Assembly: GCF_014650335.1 (NCBI RefSeq)
Contig: NZ_BMUT01000001.1
Coordinates: forward strand, 921,037-985,036
Length of the DNA stretch: 64,000 bases
Source: Streptomyces hiroshimensis
GTDB taxonomy: Bacteria; Actinomycetota; Actinomycetes; Streptomycetales; Streptomycetaceae
Direction: 5' to 3'
Every line of letters begins with the position of its first letter. Within the stretch, counting starts at the first letter, position 1. The notes below the pieces were generated by a model, which was not told the origin of the DNA, ran no database searches, and saw only the letters and a list, made by a program, of their open reading frames with translations. Both the position numbers and the translations under genes were made by a program. Positions 1-15,782 of this stretch are shown here, piece after piece.

Positions 1-7
1 GCAAAAA

Positions 8-26
8 ATAGCTTAGGCTTACCTAA
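8..26 (+). promoter_or_regulatory. Iron box (DmdR/IdeR-type operator) before the NRPS gene
   Basis: The 19 bases match the actinobacterial iron-box consensus TTAGGTTAGGCTAACCTAA at 16 of 19 positions and form an imperfect palindrome around TTAGG/CCTAA. It ends 63 bases before the NRPS start codon, a normal position for an iron-dependent repressor. This implies that the siderophore operon is switched off when iron is plentiful. Repressor identity is inferred from consensus only. Confidence 0.8.
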
Positions 27-89
27 GCTGACATACCGGGGGGTACCGGTGTGGCCAGATCGCTGTCATCCAACGGGAGTCCCCACACC

Positions 90-7295
<7,206 letters not shown>

Positions 7296-7299
7296 CCCC

Positions 7300-7503
7300 A
7301 TGAGCGACGCACCCGCCAACCCCTTCGACGGCGACGGCCCCTTCCTCGTCCTCGTCAACGCCGAGGGCCGGCACAGCCTCTGGCCGGGTTTCGCCGCCGT
7401 GCCGGACGGCTGGAGCCTCGTCCACGGCCCCTGCGAGCGGCAGCAGGCCGTGGACTGGATCACCGAGAACTGGACCGACCTGGCCCCGGCGGCCCAGGGG
7501 TGA
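7300..7503 (+). CDS. mbtH: MbtH-like protein
   Basis: A 67-residue MbtH-family protein, the small partner that many NRPS adenylation domains need for folding and activity. The family signature is intact: N-x-E-G-x-x-S-L-W-P near the middle, P-x-G-W, and the C-terminal [14 protein letters not shown]. It starts 5 bases after the NRPS stop codon and its own stop overlaps the next gene's GTG, so it is translated with the siderophore operon. Its likely partners are the two A domains of the upstream synthetase. Confidence 0.95.
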   Translation: MSDAPANPFDGDGPFLVLVNAEGRHSLWPGFAAVPDGWSLVHGPCERQQAVDWITENWTDLAPAAQG

Positions 7504-8930
7504 AGGGCATCAACCCGCGCGTCGCCGTCGTGATCGTGTACACGGCGGCGATGTGCATGAACGGCCTCGACTCCACCATCGTGGGCCCGGCGCTGCTGAC
7601 CATCGCCCGGGACTTCGGCGAACCGGTCTCCGCCGCCAACACCGTGGAGGTCGCCTTCCTGGTGGCGCTCGCCGTCGCCCTGCCGGTCGCCGGCTGGCTC
7701 GGCGACCGCTTCGGCACCAAGAAGGTCTTCCTCGGCTCGCTGGCCGTCTTCACGGCGGCCTCGGCGGTCTGCGGCCTGGCCCAGGACCTGCCGGTCCTGG
7801 TCCTCGCGCGCGTCGTGCAGGGCATCGCGGGCGGCCTGCTCACCCCGGTCGGCATGACGCTGCTCTTCCGCGCCTTCCCGCCGCACGAGCGGATGAAGCT
7901 CTCGAAGGTCCTCATCGTGCCGACCGCCCTGATGCCGGCCCTCGGGCCGCCGCTGGGCGGCTTCCTCACCGAGCACTTCTCCTGGCACTGGCTGTTCTTC
8001 GTCAACGTGCCGATCGGCGCGGCGGCGGTGCTGCTGGGCGTGGCGGGGCTGCGCGAGGAGAAGGAGGAGGCGGAGGACGGCGCCGCCCCGTTCGACGTCC
8101 CCGGCTTCCTGCTGGCCACCCCGGCGCTCGGCCTGCTCACGTACGCGCTGGGCTTCGGCCCCTCGCACGGCTGGACCTCGCCGTCCGTCGCCGTGGCCGG
8201 CCCGCTCGGGCTGATCCTGCTCGTCGCCGGCTGCGTCCACCTGCTCCGGGCGAAGAACCCGCTGCTGGAGCTGCGGCTGCTCGCCGACAAGGTGTTCGCC
8301 TCGGCCACGGTGCTCGCCCTGGTCACCTCGGCCGGGCTGATGGGCGTCCTCTTCGCGTTCCCGCTGCTCTACCAGGCGGCGCTCGGGGCCTCGGCCCTGG
8401 ACGCGGGCCTGAGCGTCTTCCCCGAGGCGCTCGGCCTGATGCTGGCCTCGCAGGTCGCCGACCGGCTGATGCCGAAGCTGGGCCCGCGGCTGCTCGCCGT
8501 GCCCGCCCTGGTCCTGGCCACGGGGGTCTTCGCCGCGCTGGCCGTGCCGGGGGTGGCGGAGAGCGCCTGGGCGGTGCGGGCGCTGATGTTCTGCGTCGGC
8601 CTGGTGCTCGGCACGGCCGTGCTGACCGTCCAGATCGCCGGGTTCGCGGACGTCCCGCCCCCGGCGATGGGCCAGGCGATGGGCCTGTTCACCATCGTGC
8701 GCACGCTGGGCGGTGCGCTGGGCATCGCCGCGACGGCCGCGGTGATCGCCGCCGGGGGCGGCTCGCATGCCCAGGACACGGCCCCGGGCCCGTACCGGGC
8801 GGCGATCCTGGTCACGGCGGGCCTGGTCGCCCTCGGCGCGCTCGTCGCGCTGCGGATGCCCAAGGACGCCCCCGCCCCGCCGTCGTTCGACGACGAGCCG
8901 CGGGACGCGGAGATACAGGCCGCGGCCTGA
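7500..8930 (+). CDS. MFS efflux transporter (DHA2-type), probable siderophore exporter
   Basis: A 476-residue integral membrane protein of the major facilitator superfamily, with about 14 hydrophobic segments. The first helix carries a D-S-T-I-V-x-x-A-L motif typical of the DHA2 drug:H+ antiporters, and the helix 2-3 loop has motif A ([11 protein letters not shown]). The GTG start overlaps the mbtH stop (GTGA), so translation is coupled. EntS-like MFS pumps secrete catechol siderophores; that this one exports the NRPS product is inferred from operon position. The C-terminal tail is cytosolic and acidic. Confidence 0.88.
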   Translation: MKGINPRVAVVIVYTAAMCMNGLDSTIVGPALLTIARDFGEPVSAANTVEVAFLVALAVALPVAGWLGDRFGTKKVFLGSLAVFTAASAVCGLAQDLPVLVLARVVQGIAGGLLTPVGMTLLFRAFPPHERMKLSKVLIVPTALMPALGPPLGGFLTEHFSWHWLFFVNVPIGAAAVLLGVAGLREEKEEAEDGAAPFDVPGFLLATPALGLLTYALGFGPSHGWTSPSVAVAGPLGLILLVAGCVHLLRAKNPLLELRLLADKVFASATVLALVTSAGLMGVLFAFPLLYQAALGASALDAGLSVFPEALGLMLASQVADRLMPKLGPRLLAVPALVLATGVFAALAVPGVAESAWAVRALMFCVGLVLGTAVLTVQIAGFADVPPPAMGQAMGLFTIVRTLGGALGIAATAAVIAAGGGSHAQDTAPGPYRAAILVTAGLVALGALVALRMPKDAPAPPSFDDEPRDAEIQAAA

Positions 8931-8999
8931 CGCACGGGCCGGCCCGGCGGGGCCGTCGTCGGACCGCGCTGCGGCCCGGGACGGCACCGCCGGACAGAC

Positions 9000-10229
9000 C
9001 TACCTCGGTGCCAGCAAGGCCGCCAGCCCCGCGGCGAGCCCCCCGCGCCAGCAGGCGTAGTCGTGGCCCCCGTTGAACTCGCCGTAGGCGACGTCGTAGC
9101 CCCGGGCCTCCAGCACATTGCGCAGGTGGCGGTTCTGCGGGAGGAGCATCCACTCCTGCAGGCCCACCTCCAGCCGGATGCGTACGGGCCGCTTCCCACT
9201 CACCGCGAACTGCCGGGTGAGCCACTCGCTGCCGCCGTCGAACTCCGTCCCGTCCGGCCACCAGAAGGAGCCCGACTGGGACAGGGCGTTGCCGAACCGC
9301 TCGGGCCGGCGGAACGCCGCGAACGCGGCCGTCAGCCCGCCCGCGCTCTGCCCGGCCACGACCGTGCGCGCCGCCTCGTCCGTGGCCCCGTAGGCCTGCG
9401 CGGCCCACGGCAGCAGGACGTCCGCCATCCAGTCGACGAACTCCTCGCTGCAGCTGAGGTCCTCCATGCGGCGGGCCCGGCCCATGGTGTCCACCATCAG
9501 CGTGACCGCCGGCGCGAGGCGCCCGTCGGCGTACAGGTTGTCCAGGGCGGTGCCGAAGTCCAGGACCGGCCCCCACATCTCGCCGTCCAGCAGCACGATC
9601 ACGGGGTACGGGCCGCCGTCCGCCCGGTGCCCGGCGGGCAGGTGCACGTGGACGCGCCGCCCGTCGACCACGGCGTCGGCCCGTACGCCGCGCGCCGTCC
9701 CCGGGCGGGGGCCGGCCCACTCCTGCACCGGCGCGTCCGGGAGCGCCATCACCGACGACGGGTTCCGCCCGTCACGCGAGGGCAGCTGCGGGAGCGTGCT
9801 GAACGGGTCGGGCACGGCGGAGTCCAGGACGCGCAGCCAGGACTTGCGGTCCGCGCGCAGCGTCTCCTCGCGCGGGCCGTGGGCCGCGAAGAACTGGTAC
9901 GAGGCCCGGTGGTCGGCCCGCAGCCGGTGGCCGATCGCCCAGACGTCCGTGCCGTCCACCTTGCCCATGAGGTGCGGCGCGAGGTCGCCCGCGTGCCGGT
10001 CCTTGTCGGTGACGGTGTGCAGGAGGGCGAGCACGTCGGAGGCGGGGCGGGCGGGGTCGTCGCGCCAGAGGAAGGTGACGAGCCGCCAGGCGGGGTCGCC
10101 TTCGGGGTCGGGCTCGACCAGCGGCGTGCCTTTGGTGGCGGCGTGCCGCCAGAAGGTGCCGACGGCGTCGGGTATGCCGTGGCGCACGGCGGCGGCGAGC
10201 TCGCGGAGGAGGGGACTCTGCGGTTCCAT
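9000..10229 (-). CDS. Enterochelin esterase-like hydrolase (Fes family)
   Basis: A 409-residue alpha/beta hydrolase. The first ~150 residues resemble the Fes N-terminal domain (FLWRDD near 55, then a G-H-R-L-x-A-x-x-R-x-S-Y-x-F pattern). The C-terminal part is an esterase D-type fold with LLDGEMWG, the nucleophile motif GQSAGG and a terminal GGHDYACWR that supplies the His. Fes enzymes hydrolyse the trilactone backbone of imported ferric catechol siderophores and so free the iron. This fits an upstream NRPS predicted to make an ester-linked trimer. The ATG at 10229 is chosen because AAAGGA lies just before it; a TTG at 10244 is possible. The protein has no signal peptide, so it acts in the cytoplasm. 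It probably lies downstream of the permease gene in one minus-strand transcript. Confidence 0.88.
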   Translation of the reverse strand: MEPQSPLLRELAAAVRHGIPDAVGTFWRHAATKGTPLVEPDPEGDPAWRLVTFLWRDDPARPASDVLALLHTVTDKDRHAGDLAPHLMGKVDGTDVWAIGHRLRADHRASYQFFAAHGPREETLRADRKSWLRVLDSAVPDPFSTLPQLPSRDGRNPSSVMALPDAPVQEWAGPRPGTARGVRADAVVDGRRVHVHLPAGHRADGGPYPVIVLLDGEMWGPVLDFGTALDNLYADGRLAPAVTLMVDTMGRARRMEDLSCSEEFVDWMADVLLPWAAQAYGATDEAARTVVAGQSAGGLTAAFAAFRRPERFGNALSQSGSFWWPDGTEFDGGSEWLTRQFAVSGKRPVRIRLEVGLQEWMLLPQNRHLRNVLEARGYDVAYGEFNGGHDYACWRGGLAAGLAALLAPR

Positions 10230-10263
10230 GGCTTCCTTTGTCAAGGCTGGGTCCGGGCAAGAA

Positions 10264-10312
10264 CTGAGCCCGTCCGGCGATTGAGGACCGGGGTCGGGGG
10301 CGGAGCCCCGGA
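10264..10312. repeat. Dispersed intergenic element resembling a common Streptomyces repeat
   Basis: The gap between the permease and esterase genes contains GCCCGTCCGGCGATTGAGGA followed by a G-rich hairpin (CCGGGG at 10288-10293 pairing with CCCCGG at 10306-10311). From memory, this block recurs between genes in many Streptomyces genomes. It may act as a weak terminator or mRNA stabiliser between two co-directional genes. The copy number in this genome cannot be seen here. Confidence 0.5.
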
Positions 10313-10316
10313 ACGA

Positions 10317-12512
10317 CTACACCCGCGCCGCCGCCGACCGCCCCAGCAGCACCCACAGCAGGAACGGTCCGCCAAGGACCGTCGTGACGATCCCGACCGG
10401 GATCTCCACCCCGTCGAGCGCAACGCGCCCCACGGTGTCCGCCAGGACGACGAGCGTCGCCCCGACCAGCATGGAGCCCACGACAGGCACCCGCAGCGGC
10501 CCCGCCAGCCGCCCCGCGATCACCGGCGAGGCGAGGGCGACGAAGCCGACCGGCCCGCAGATGCCGACCGCGAGGCCCGCGAGGCCGACCGCCAGCAGCA
10601 TGCACACCAGCCGCACCCGCCCCGGCGCGACGCCGAGCGAGGCCGCGGTGGAGTCGTCGAAGCGCAGCACGTTGAGGTGGCGGGCGACGACGAGGGCGAG
10701 CGGTACCAGGACGGCCAGGCCGATGAGGACCGGCACGGCCACGGAGTAGCTGCGGCCGTTGAGGCTGCCGGACGTCCACACGTACAGCGAACTGGCCGAG
10801 TTCAGGGAGCGGCGGGAGAGGACGACCTGGGTGACCGCCGAGGCCAGCGCCGACATGGCGAGGCCCACGACCAGGACGCGGTAGCCGCGCTGGCCCAGGC
10901 CGCCGGAGACGGCGGTGACGACGAGTACGGCGGCGAGCGCGCCGAGCGGGCCCGCCCACCACGCGCCGAACGTTCCGCTGAGGGTCGCCGACAGCAGGAC
11001 GGCGGCAGTGGCGCCGTCGTTGACGCCGAGCAGCTCGGGCGTGGCGAGCCGGTTGCGGGCGAGGGTCTGGGTGAGGCAGCCGGCGAGGCCGAGGGCGGCG
11101 CCCGCGGCCAGCCCGGCCACGATCCGGCCGAGCCGGAACTTCTGCACGAGCAGGACGTCGAACCGGTCGCCCGACCCGAAGACGGCGTTGAACGTACGGC
11201 TCAGGCTCATCTCGCTCTGCCCGGCGTACGCGGAGAGCACGACCGCGCCGACGAGCAGCGCGGCGAGGGCGAAGGCCGCGACGGCGGCCCGGCGCGGCAC
11301 GAGCAGCGACAGGGAGCCGCTGCGGACGACGAGCGTGCCGGCGCCGTCGTCCTCTCCCTTACGGGGACGGGGCAGCCTGGCCGCGACACCCCGCCCGCCC
11401 TTCGGGCTCTCCTCCGCGGCCGGGTCGGTCATGCCCATCGAGGCCATCCGCCGGGAGCGGACGATGGCGATGAGGACGGGGGCGCCGAAGAGGGCGATGA
11501 TGACGGAGACGGGCGCCTCGAACGGCCGGGAGACCACGCGGGCGAGGACGTCGGAGCCGGTCAGCACGCCCGCGCCGATGAGGCCGGCGAGCACGATCTG
11601 TGCCGTGAGGCGCGGGCCGGTGACGGCCCGTGCGAGGAATCCGGCGAGCAGGCCGAGGAAGGATATGGGGCCGACGAGCGCGACGGACGCCGCGGTGAGG
11701 AGGGTGACGGCCACGGCCACGACGACGCGGATGACGCCGGGACGGTGCCCCAGCCCCTTGGCGAGGTCGTCGCCGAGCGCGAGCGCGGACAGCGGGCGGG
11801 CGATCAGCAGCGCGACGACGAATCCGGCGGCGAGGACGGGCAGCAGACCGGTGAGCTTCGTGAAGCCCTCGACGCCCGCGAGCGAGCCCAGGACCCAGAA
11901 GCGGAAGCGGTCGTAGGTCTCGGCGGAGTTCACGATGAGCACGCTGGTGATGCCGCCGAAGGTGGCTCCGAGCGCGGAGCCGGCGAGCACCAGCCGCATC
12001 GGGGAACCGCCGCCGCGGCGGCTCGCGATGAGCAGCACCAGGGCACTGGCCAGGACCGCGCCGCCGAACGCCCACAGCAGATAGCCGTAGCCGCTGCTCA
12101 CGCCGAGGAAGGCGATGCCGACGACGACGCCGAGCGATGCTCCGGCGTTCACGCCGAGCAGGCCCGTCTCGGCGAGGGGGTTGCGGGTGACGGCCTGCAG
12201 CAGGCAGCCGGCGGTGCCGAGCGCGGCTCCGACGGCCAGTGCGGTGAGCGTCCGGGGCAGTCGCAGGTCGCCGACGACGAGCGAGAGCCGGGAGCTGTCG
12301 CGGGCCCCGTTCCGCCCGAGGACGTAGTCCAGTACGTCCCCGGCCCCGACCTCGCCCGCCCCGACGGACAGGGAGAGGGCGGACAGCACGAGGACCCCCA
12401 CCACCAGGAGGGCCGAGGCGGTCAGGACGGCCCGGTTGCCGTGCACACGCCCCGCCGGGGCCTGTTGGCCGGCGGGCTGCACCTCCGGGGGGCCCACTTG
12501 CGACACAGTCAT
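10317..12512 (-). CDS. Fused double FecCD-type ferric-siderophore permease
   Basis: A 731-residue membrane protein made of two tandem FecCD permease domains (roughly residues 25-360 and 400-725), each with about ten helices. Each half carries the family G-x-x-x-Q-x-x-x-R-N-x-L-A-x-P/T-x-L-G-V-N motif (AVTRNPLAETGLLGVN and TLARNRLATPELLGVN). The fused arrangement matches FhuB, where one chain forms the whole channel. The role would be ATP-driven uptake of a ferric siderophore. No substrate-binding lipoprotein or ATPase gene is adjacent, so these must be encoded elsewhere. An iron box overlaps the start codon, so iron repression is expected. There is a charged linker around residues 365-395. 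Confidence 0.9.
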   Translation of the reverse strand: MTVSQVGPPEVQPAGQQAPAGRVHGNRAVLTASALLVVGVLVLSALSLSVGAGEVGAGDVLDYVLGRNGARDSSRLSLVVGDLRLPRTLTALAVGAALGTAGCLLQAVTRNPLAETGLLGVNAGASLGVVVGIAFLGVSSGYGYLLWAFGGAVLASALVLLIASRRGGGSPMRLVLAGSALGATFGGITSVLIVNSAETYDRFRFWVLGSLAGVEGFTKLTGLLPVLAAGFVVALLIARPLSALALGDDLAKGLGHRPGVIRVVVAVAVTLLTAASVALVGPISFLGLLAGFLARAVTGPRLTAQIVLAGLIGAGVLTGSDVLARVVSRPFEAPVSVIIALFGAPVLIAIVRSRRMASMGMTDPAAEESPKGGRGVAARLPRPRKGEDDGAGTLVVRSGSLSLLVPRRAAVAAFALAALLVGAVVLSAYAGQSEMSLSRTFNAVFGSGDRFDVLLVQKFRLGRIVAGLAAGAALGLAGCLTQTLARNRLATPELLGVNDGATAAVLLSATLSGTFGAWWAGPLGALAAVLVVTAVSGGLGQRGYRVLVVGLAMSALASAVTQVVLSRRSLNSASSLYVWTSGSLNGRSYSVAVPVLIGLAVLVPLALVVARHLNVLRFDDSTAASLGVAPGRVRLVCMLLAVGLAGLAVGICGPVGFVALASPVIAGRLAGPLRVPVVGSMLVGATLVVLADTVGRVALDGVEIPVGIVTTVLGGPFLLWVLLGRSAAARV

Positions 12513-12530
12513 AAGGTAAGGCTAGCCTAA
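12512..12530 (-). promoter_or_regulatory. Iron box touching the FecCD permease start codon
   Basis: A 19-base near-palindrome matching the iron-box consensus at 16 of 19 positions. Its last base is the first base of the permease ATG, and no Shine-Dalgarno sequence fits between box and start. Repressor binding here would cover the transcription start if the mRNA is leaderless. The other neighbour (the phosphatase-like gene) reads toward it, so the box serves the permease gene only. Confidence 0.75.
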
Positions 12531-12535
12531 GGAAT

Positions 12536-13135
12536 TTATGTTTCCGCAGGCGAGGCGGTATCCGCCGACCCCCGCGGCAGCGGAACCCCGCAGCGCAGGT
12601 TCCACCGGCCCCCGCGCCCCGACAGTTCTGTCACCGACAGGGGCAGCACGTCGAGCCGCCAGAACGTCTGCGGCGGCAGGTCCAGGGCGTGGACCAGCGC
12701 CGCGCGGATCACCGCCGCGGTGGTGACGGCCAGCACCCTGCCGTCCTCCAGGCCGTCGAGCCACGCCCCGGTCCGGGCGACCACGTCCTGCACCGACTCG
12801 CCGCCGTGCGGCGCCGCCCCCGGGTCCGTCAGCCAGGCGGCCAGGGCCTGTGGTTCGGCCGCGCCGACCTCGGCGAGCGGAAGGCCCCGCCAGCGGCCCG
12901 GGTCGAGGTCGCGCAGCGCGGGCTCGGGCCGGGCGGCGGCCAGGCCGAGAGCCGCCGCGCTCGCGGCGCAGCGGGCCGACGGCGCGGTCAGCACCTGCCC
13001 GGCGGCCGGCAGCGAACCGGCCGCCGCTCGCGTACGGCGCATCCCCGCCGCGCCGAGCGGCCCGTCGTCGCCGAACCGGGCCTCGTGCGCGGGGGCGTCG
13101 GCGGCGGGTGAGATCAGCATCACACGGACGGTCAC
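12536..13135 (-). CDS. Histidine-phosphatase-fold protein lacking the catalytic histidines
   Basis: A ~199-residue protein with the overall pattern of the histidine phosphatase (CobC/phosphoglycerate mutase) superfamily: an N-terminal strand, an A-P-S-A-R-C segment near 65, an L-D-P-G-R-W-R-G-L-P segment that mirrors the usual 'E-x-D-x-G-x-W-E-G', and H-G-G-E-S near 125. The usual RHG is replaced by SPA in LISPAAD, and the second catalytic His (H-x-G/x-x-I-R) is a Thr in VTTAAVIRA. Activity is therefore doubtful. GTG at 13135 is chosen for the GGGGA upstream; the frame is open to 13195. It lies divergent from the riboswitch-cbtBA unit, so a cobalt/cobalamin connection is plausible but inferred. 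Confidence 0.7.
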   Translation of the reverse strand: MTVRVMLISPAADAPAHEARFGDDGPLGAAGMRRTRAAAGSLPAAGQVLTAPSARCAASAAALGLAAARPEPALRDLDPGRWRGLPLAEVGAAEPQALAAWLTDPGAAPHGGESVQDVVARTGAWLDGLEDGRVLAVTTAAVIRAALVHALDLPPQTFWRLDVLPLSVTELSGRGGRWNLRCGVPLPRGSADTASPAET

Positions 13136-13309
13136 GGTGTTCTCGTCCCCTCTGGCAACGGGTCTGTCAGTTCTGTCAACGGGGCTGTCGGCCAACGGGA
13201 TGTCAGCGGGCGGCGTCCGCCGCGAATCAGCAGATCACGGGCACCGCCGGGCCCGTGCGCCGGGGTGAGCATCCGCACGCCGTAGCGCAGGTCACCCGCG
13301 CGCGGTACG

Positions 13310-13440
13310 GTCGCGTGGCAATGACGACGGTGTGACGGAAGCCCGGTGAGATCCCGGCACGGTCGCGCCACTGTGTACCCGGCGGAGCCCCGCAGGGAAG
13401 TCAGACCCCGCACTGTCGTCCTAGGCCCCAATGATCGGGA
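13310..13440 (+). promoter_or_regulatory. Cobalamin riboswitch upstream of cbtBA
   Basis: The leader shows the conserved core in order: GGAAGCCCGGTGAGATCCC, then CGGCACGGTCGCG, the B12 box GCCACTGTG at 13367-13375, and the downstream AGGGAAGTCAGACCC element. Boundaries are approximate. It lies just before the cbtB Shine-Dalgarno at 13453, as expected for translational or transcriptional shut-off when coenzyme B12 is abundant. Confidence 0.92.
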
Positions 13441-13465
13441 CGCGTGTTCCCCAGGAGGTTCTGTC

Positions 13466-13690
13466 ATGGCTCAGTCCGCCGCCCCCGCCGCCGCCTCGTC
13501 CGCCATACCCGCGGTCGCCCCCATCTCGCTCAAGGAGATCGCCCCCTGGGCGCTCTTCGTCGGCATCCTCATGCTGGTCCTGCTGTACTTCGTCGGCGCC
13601 GAGCAGGGCGCCACCTCCCTCATCTCCGGCGAGAACGTGCACGAGTGGGTCCACGACGGGCGCCACCTGCTCGGCTTCCCCTGCCACTGA
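13466..13690 (+). CDS. cbtB: Cobalt transporter subunit CbtB
   Basis: A 74-residue protein with one transmembrane helix (around residues 27-45) and the characteristic C-terminal H-D-G-R-H-L-L-G-F-P-C-H, whose histidines and cysteine probably bind cobalt. CbtB works with CbtA in B12-regulated cobalt uptake. The ATG has a strong AGGAGG 7 bases upstream. The frame remains open upstream to 13346, but that would run through the riboswitch. cbtA follows after 21 bases. Confidence 0.92.
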   Translation: MAQSAAPAAASSAIPAVAPISLKEIAPWALFVGILMLVLLYFVGAEQGATSLISGENVHEWVHDGRHLLGFPCH

Positions 13691-13711
13691 CGACCTGCCG
13701 GGGGAACCACC

Positions 13712-14479
13712 GTGAACTCGATCTCCGTCAGAGCCCTGCTCGTCCGCGGCATGCTCGCGGGCCTCGCCGCAGGCGTCCTGGCCCTCGTCGTCGCCTATCT
13801 GCTCGGCGAGCCCCATGTGGACTCCGCCATCGCCTTCGAGGAGGCGCACAGCCCCCACGACCACGGCGACGGCGGTGAGGATCCGGTCAGCCGCACCATG
13901 CAGTCCACCGCAGGGCTGGCCACCGGCATCCTCGTCTACGGCGTCGCGCTGGGCGGTATCGCCTCGCTCGTCTTCTGCGTCGCCCTGGGCCGCATCGGCC
14001 GCTTCGGCCCCCGGGCCACGGCAGCGCTGGTCTCGCTCGGCGCGCTCCTCGCCGTCTATGTGGTGCCGTTCCTGAAGTACCCGGCCAACCCGCCCTCCGT
14101 CGGCGACCCGGACTCCATCGGCAAGCGCACCGCGCTCTACTTCCTGATGATCGCGCTCAGCGTCCTGCTGGCGGTCGGCGCGGTCATCCTCGGCAAGCGC
14201 CTCGCGCCCCGGCTGGGCAACTGGAACGCGACGGTCGCGGCGGGGGCGGCCTTCGTGGTCGCCGTCGGCCTCGCCTACGCCTTCCTGCCCTCGGTCAACG
14301 AACTGCCCGACGACTTCCCGGCGGCCCTGCTGTGGAAGTTCCGCCTGTCGGCCCTGGCGATCCAGCTCCTGCTCTGGACCGGCTTCGGCCTCGTCTTCGG
14401 TCACTTCGCCGAACGGCTCCTGGCCCCGCGGGCCGGGGTGCAGGACGGTAAGGCGCGGACGGCGGCACCGGCGGGCTGA
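13712..14479 (+). CDS. cbtA: Cobalt transporter subunit CbtA
   Basis: A 255-residue membrane protein with about six hydrophobic segments. The start VRALLVRGMLAGLAAG and the loop E-E-A-H-S-P-H-D-H-G-D-G after helix 1 fit CbtA, where a histidine-rich periplasmic loop is thought to receive the metal. With cbtB it forms a two-gene operon under the cobalamin riboswitch, supplying cobalt to the corrin cluster about 30 kb away. The start is GTG at 13712, preceded by GGGGGAA. A strong terminator follows at 14514. Confidence 0.9.
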   Translation: MNSISVRALLVRGMLAGLAAGVLALVVAYLLGEPHVDSAIAFEEAHSPHDHGDGGEDPVSRTMQSTAGLATGILVYGVALGGIASLVFCVALGRIGRFGPRATAALVSLGALLAVYVVPFLKYPANPPSVGDPDSIGKRTALYFLMIALSVLLAVGAVILGKRLAPRLGNWNATVAAGAAFVVAVGLAYAFLPSVNELPDDFPAALLWKFRLSALAIQLLLWTGFGLVFGHFAERLLAPRAGVQDGKARTAAPAG

Positions 14480-14513
14480 GGCCACGCCGGCGCCCCCGGC
14501 GCACCCTCGCCGA

Positions 14514-14548
14514 GAAGAGCCCGCCCGGGCAAACCGGGCGGGCTCTTC
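14514..14548 (+). terminator. Strong hairpin terminator after cbtA
   Basis: A perfect 15-bp stem (14514-14528 with 14534-14548) around a 5-base loop, 35 bases past the cbtA stop. It lacks a clear T-run, as is usual in Streptomyces. Confidence 0.8.
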
Positions 14549-14736
14549 CCATGCCCCCACTTGCCCTTATTGCGTCTCCTCATGCGCCTCCCCCTCAGGC
14601 CTCCCGGCGCCGCCCCGCACACCCCGTCAGCCTCATAAGTCCCGCTCACCCATTAGTGGTTCGGATTTCTTTCCGTGCGAGGGACGGTGCGACGATGCCG
14701 CTCGCCCTGACCCGACAGCGTAGGAATGGAGCCTTG

Positions 14737-15681
14737 ATGCAGCGACGTGGGGGAGAGCAGGACCGCCGCCGGGGAGCGTGGGGAGCGCCACTGGCGGCCA
14801 CGGCGGCGGCGACGGCCGTGGCCTTCGCCGCCGGGCTCCCGGCACCGGCCGCACACGCCGCGCCCGGCCCGTCGGTCGACGCGAAGGGCGCCTATCTGAT
14901 GGACGCCCGCTCCGCGCGCCCGCTGTGGGCCAAGGACGCGACCGTCAAGCGGCCCATGGCCAGCACCACGAAGATCATGACCGCGGTGGTGGTCCTGGAC
15001 ACCCCGGGGGTGGACCTGGAGCGGCAGATCGAGATCAAGCAGTCCTACCGCGATTACGTCCAGCGGACGGGCGCGAGCACGGCGGACCTCCGCACCGGCG
15101 ACAAGCTCACGGCGCGTCAGCTCCTCTACGCGCTGATGCTCCCGTCCGGCTGCGACGCCGCCTACGCCCTCGCCGACGCCTTCGGCACGGGGCCCGACGA
15201 GGCGGCCCGCACGAAGTCGTTCATCGCCAAGATGAACGCCGAGGCCCGGCAGTTGAAGCTGCGCGGCACCAACTACGACTCCTTCGACGGCATCTCCTCG
15301 GCCGGCAGGAACTACTCCACCCCCCGGGATCTGGCCGAGCTCTCCCGGCATGCCCTGCGCAGCGCCACCTTCCGCACGGTCGTCTCCGCGCTGAACACCC
15401 AGCAGAAGGCGAAGAACGTCAACCGGCTCTACACCTGGTACAACACCAACAAGCTGCTCGGCTCGTACGGCGGCGTGACGGGGATCAAGACCGGCACCAC
15501 CACGGCGTCGGGGCCCTGCCTGGTGTTCGCCGCGCGGCAGGGCGGGCGGAACGTCGTCGGCGTCATCCTCAACGACCCCGTGAACCGCTACCCGGACGCC
15601 GCCGAGATGCTCGACTACGCCTTCAAGAAGCACACGTCCCTGAAGCTGCGTCGGCTGCCCTCCGCGGCGCACGAGGACTGA
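14737..15681 (+). CDS. D-alanyl-D-alanine carboxypeptidase (serine peptidase S11)
   Basis: A ~314-residue exported penicillin-binding protein that trims the terminal D-Ala of cell-wall pentapeptides. A twin-arginine-like, Arg-rich start and a hydrophobic stretch lead to a signal cleavage site near AHAAPG. The motifs are S-T-T-K (nucleophile, near residue 85), S-G-C-D-A-A in place of the usual S-x-N, and K-T-G-T-T near 255. It lacks the C-terminal beta-sandwich and anchor of classical DacA, so it is probably a soluble secreted form. ATG at 14737 has GGA 6 bases before it; ATG at 14695 in the same frame is an alternative. A terminator follows at 15753. Confidence 0.88.
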   Translation: MQRRGGEQDRRRGAWGAPLAATAAATAVAFAAGLPAPAAHAAPGPSVDAKGAYLMDARSARPLWAKDATVKRPMASTTKIMTAVVVLDTPGVDLERQIEIKQSYRDYVQRTGASTADLRTGDKLTARQLLYALMLPSGCDAAYALADAFGTGPDEAARTKSFIAKMNAEARQLKLRGTNYDSFDGISSAGRNYSTPRDLAELSRHALRSATFRTVVSALNTQQKAKNVNRLYTWYNTNKLLGSYGGVTGIKTGTTTASGPCLVFAARQGGRNVVGVILNDPVNRYPDAAEMLDYAFKKHTSLKLRRLPSAAHED

Positions 15682-15752
15682 ACCGACCGGCCGACCGGCC
15701 GAACGATCGCCCGCCGCCCCGCCCCGCACGTCCGCCGGAGCGCCGGCCCGCC

Positions 15753-15782
15753 GAGCCCGGACCCCGCCCAGGGTCCGGGCTC
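15753..15782 (+). terminator. Hairpin terminator after the carboxypeptidase gene
   Basis: A perfect 12-bp stem (15753-15764 with 15771-15782) and a 6-base loop, 72 bases after the stop codon. Confidence 0.75.

Noticed and set aside
9063..12530. A 1,155-codon plus-strand frame opposite the esterase and permease genes
   Set aside because: Low-complexity shadow of two well-recognised minus-strand genes.
13346..13465. In-frame upstream extension of cbtB
   Set aside because: It would translate through the cobalamin riboswitch core; the ATG at 13466 has a strong ribosome site.
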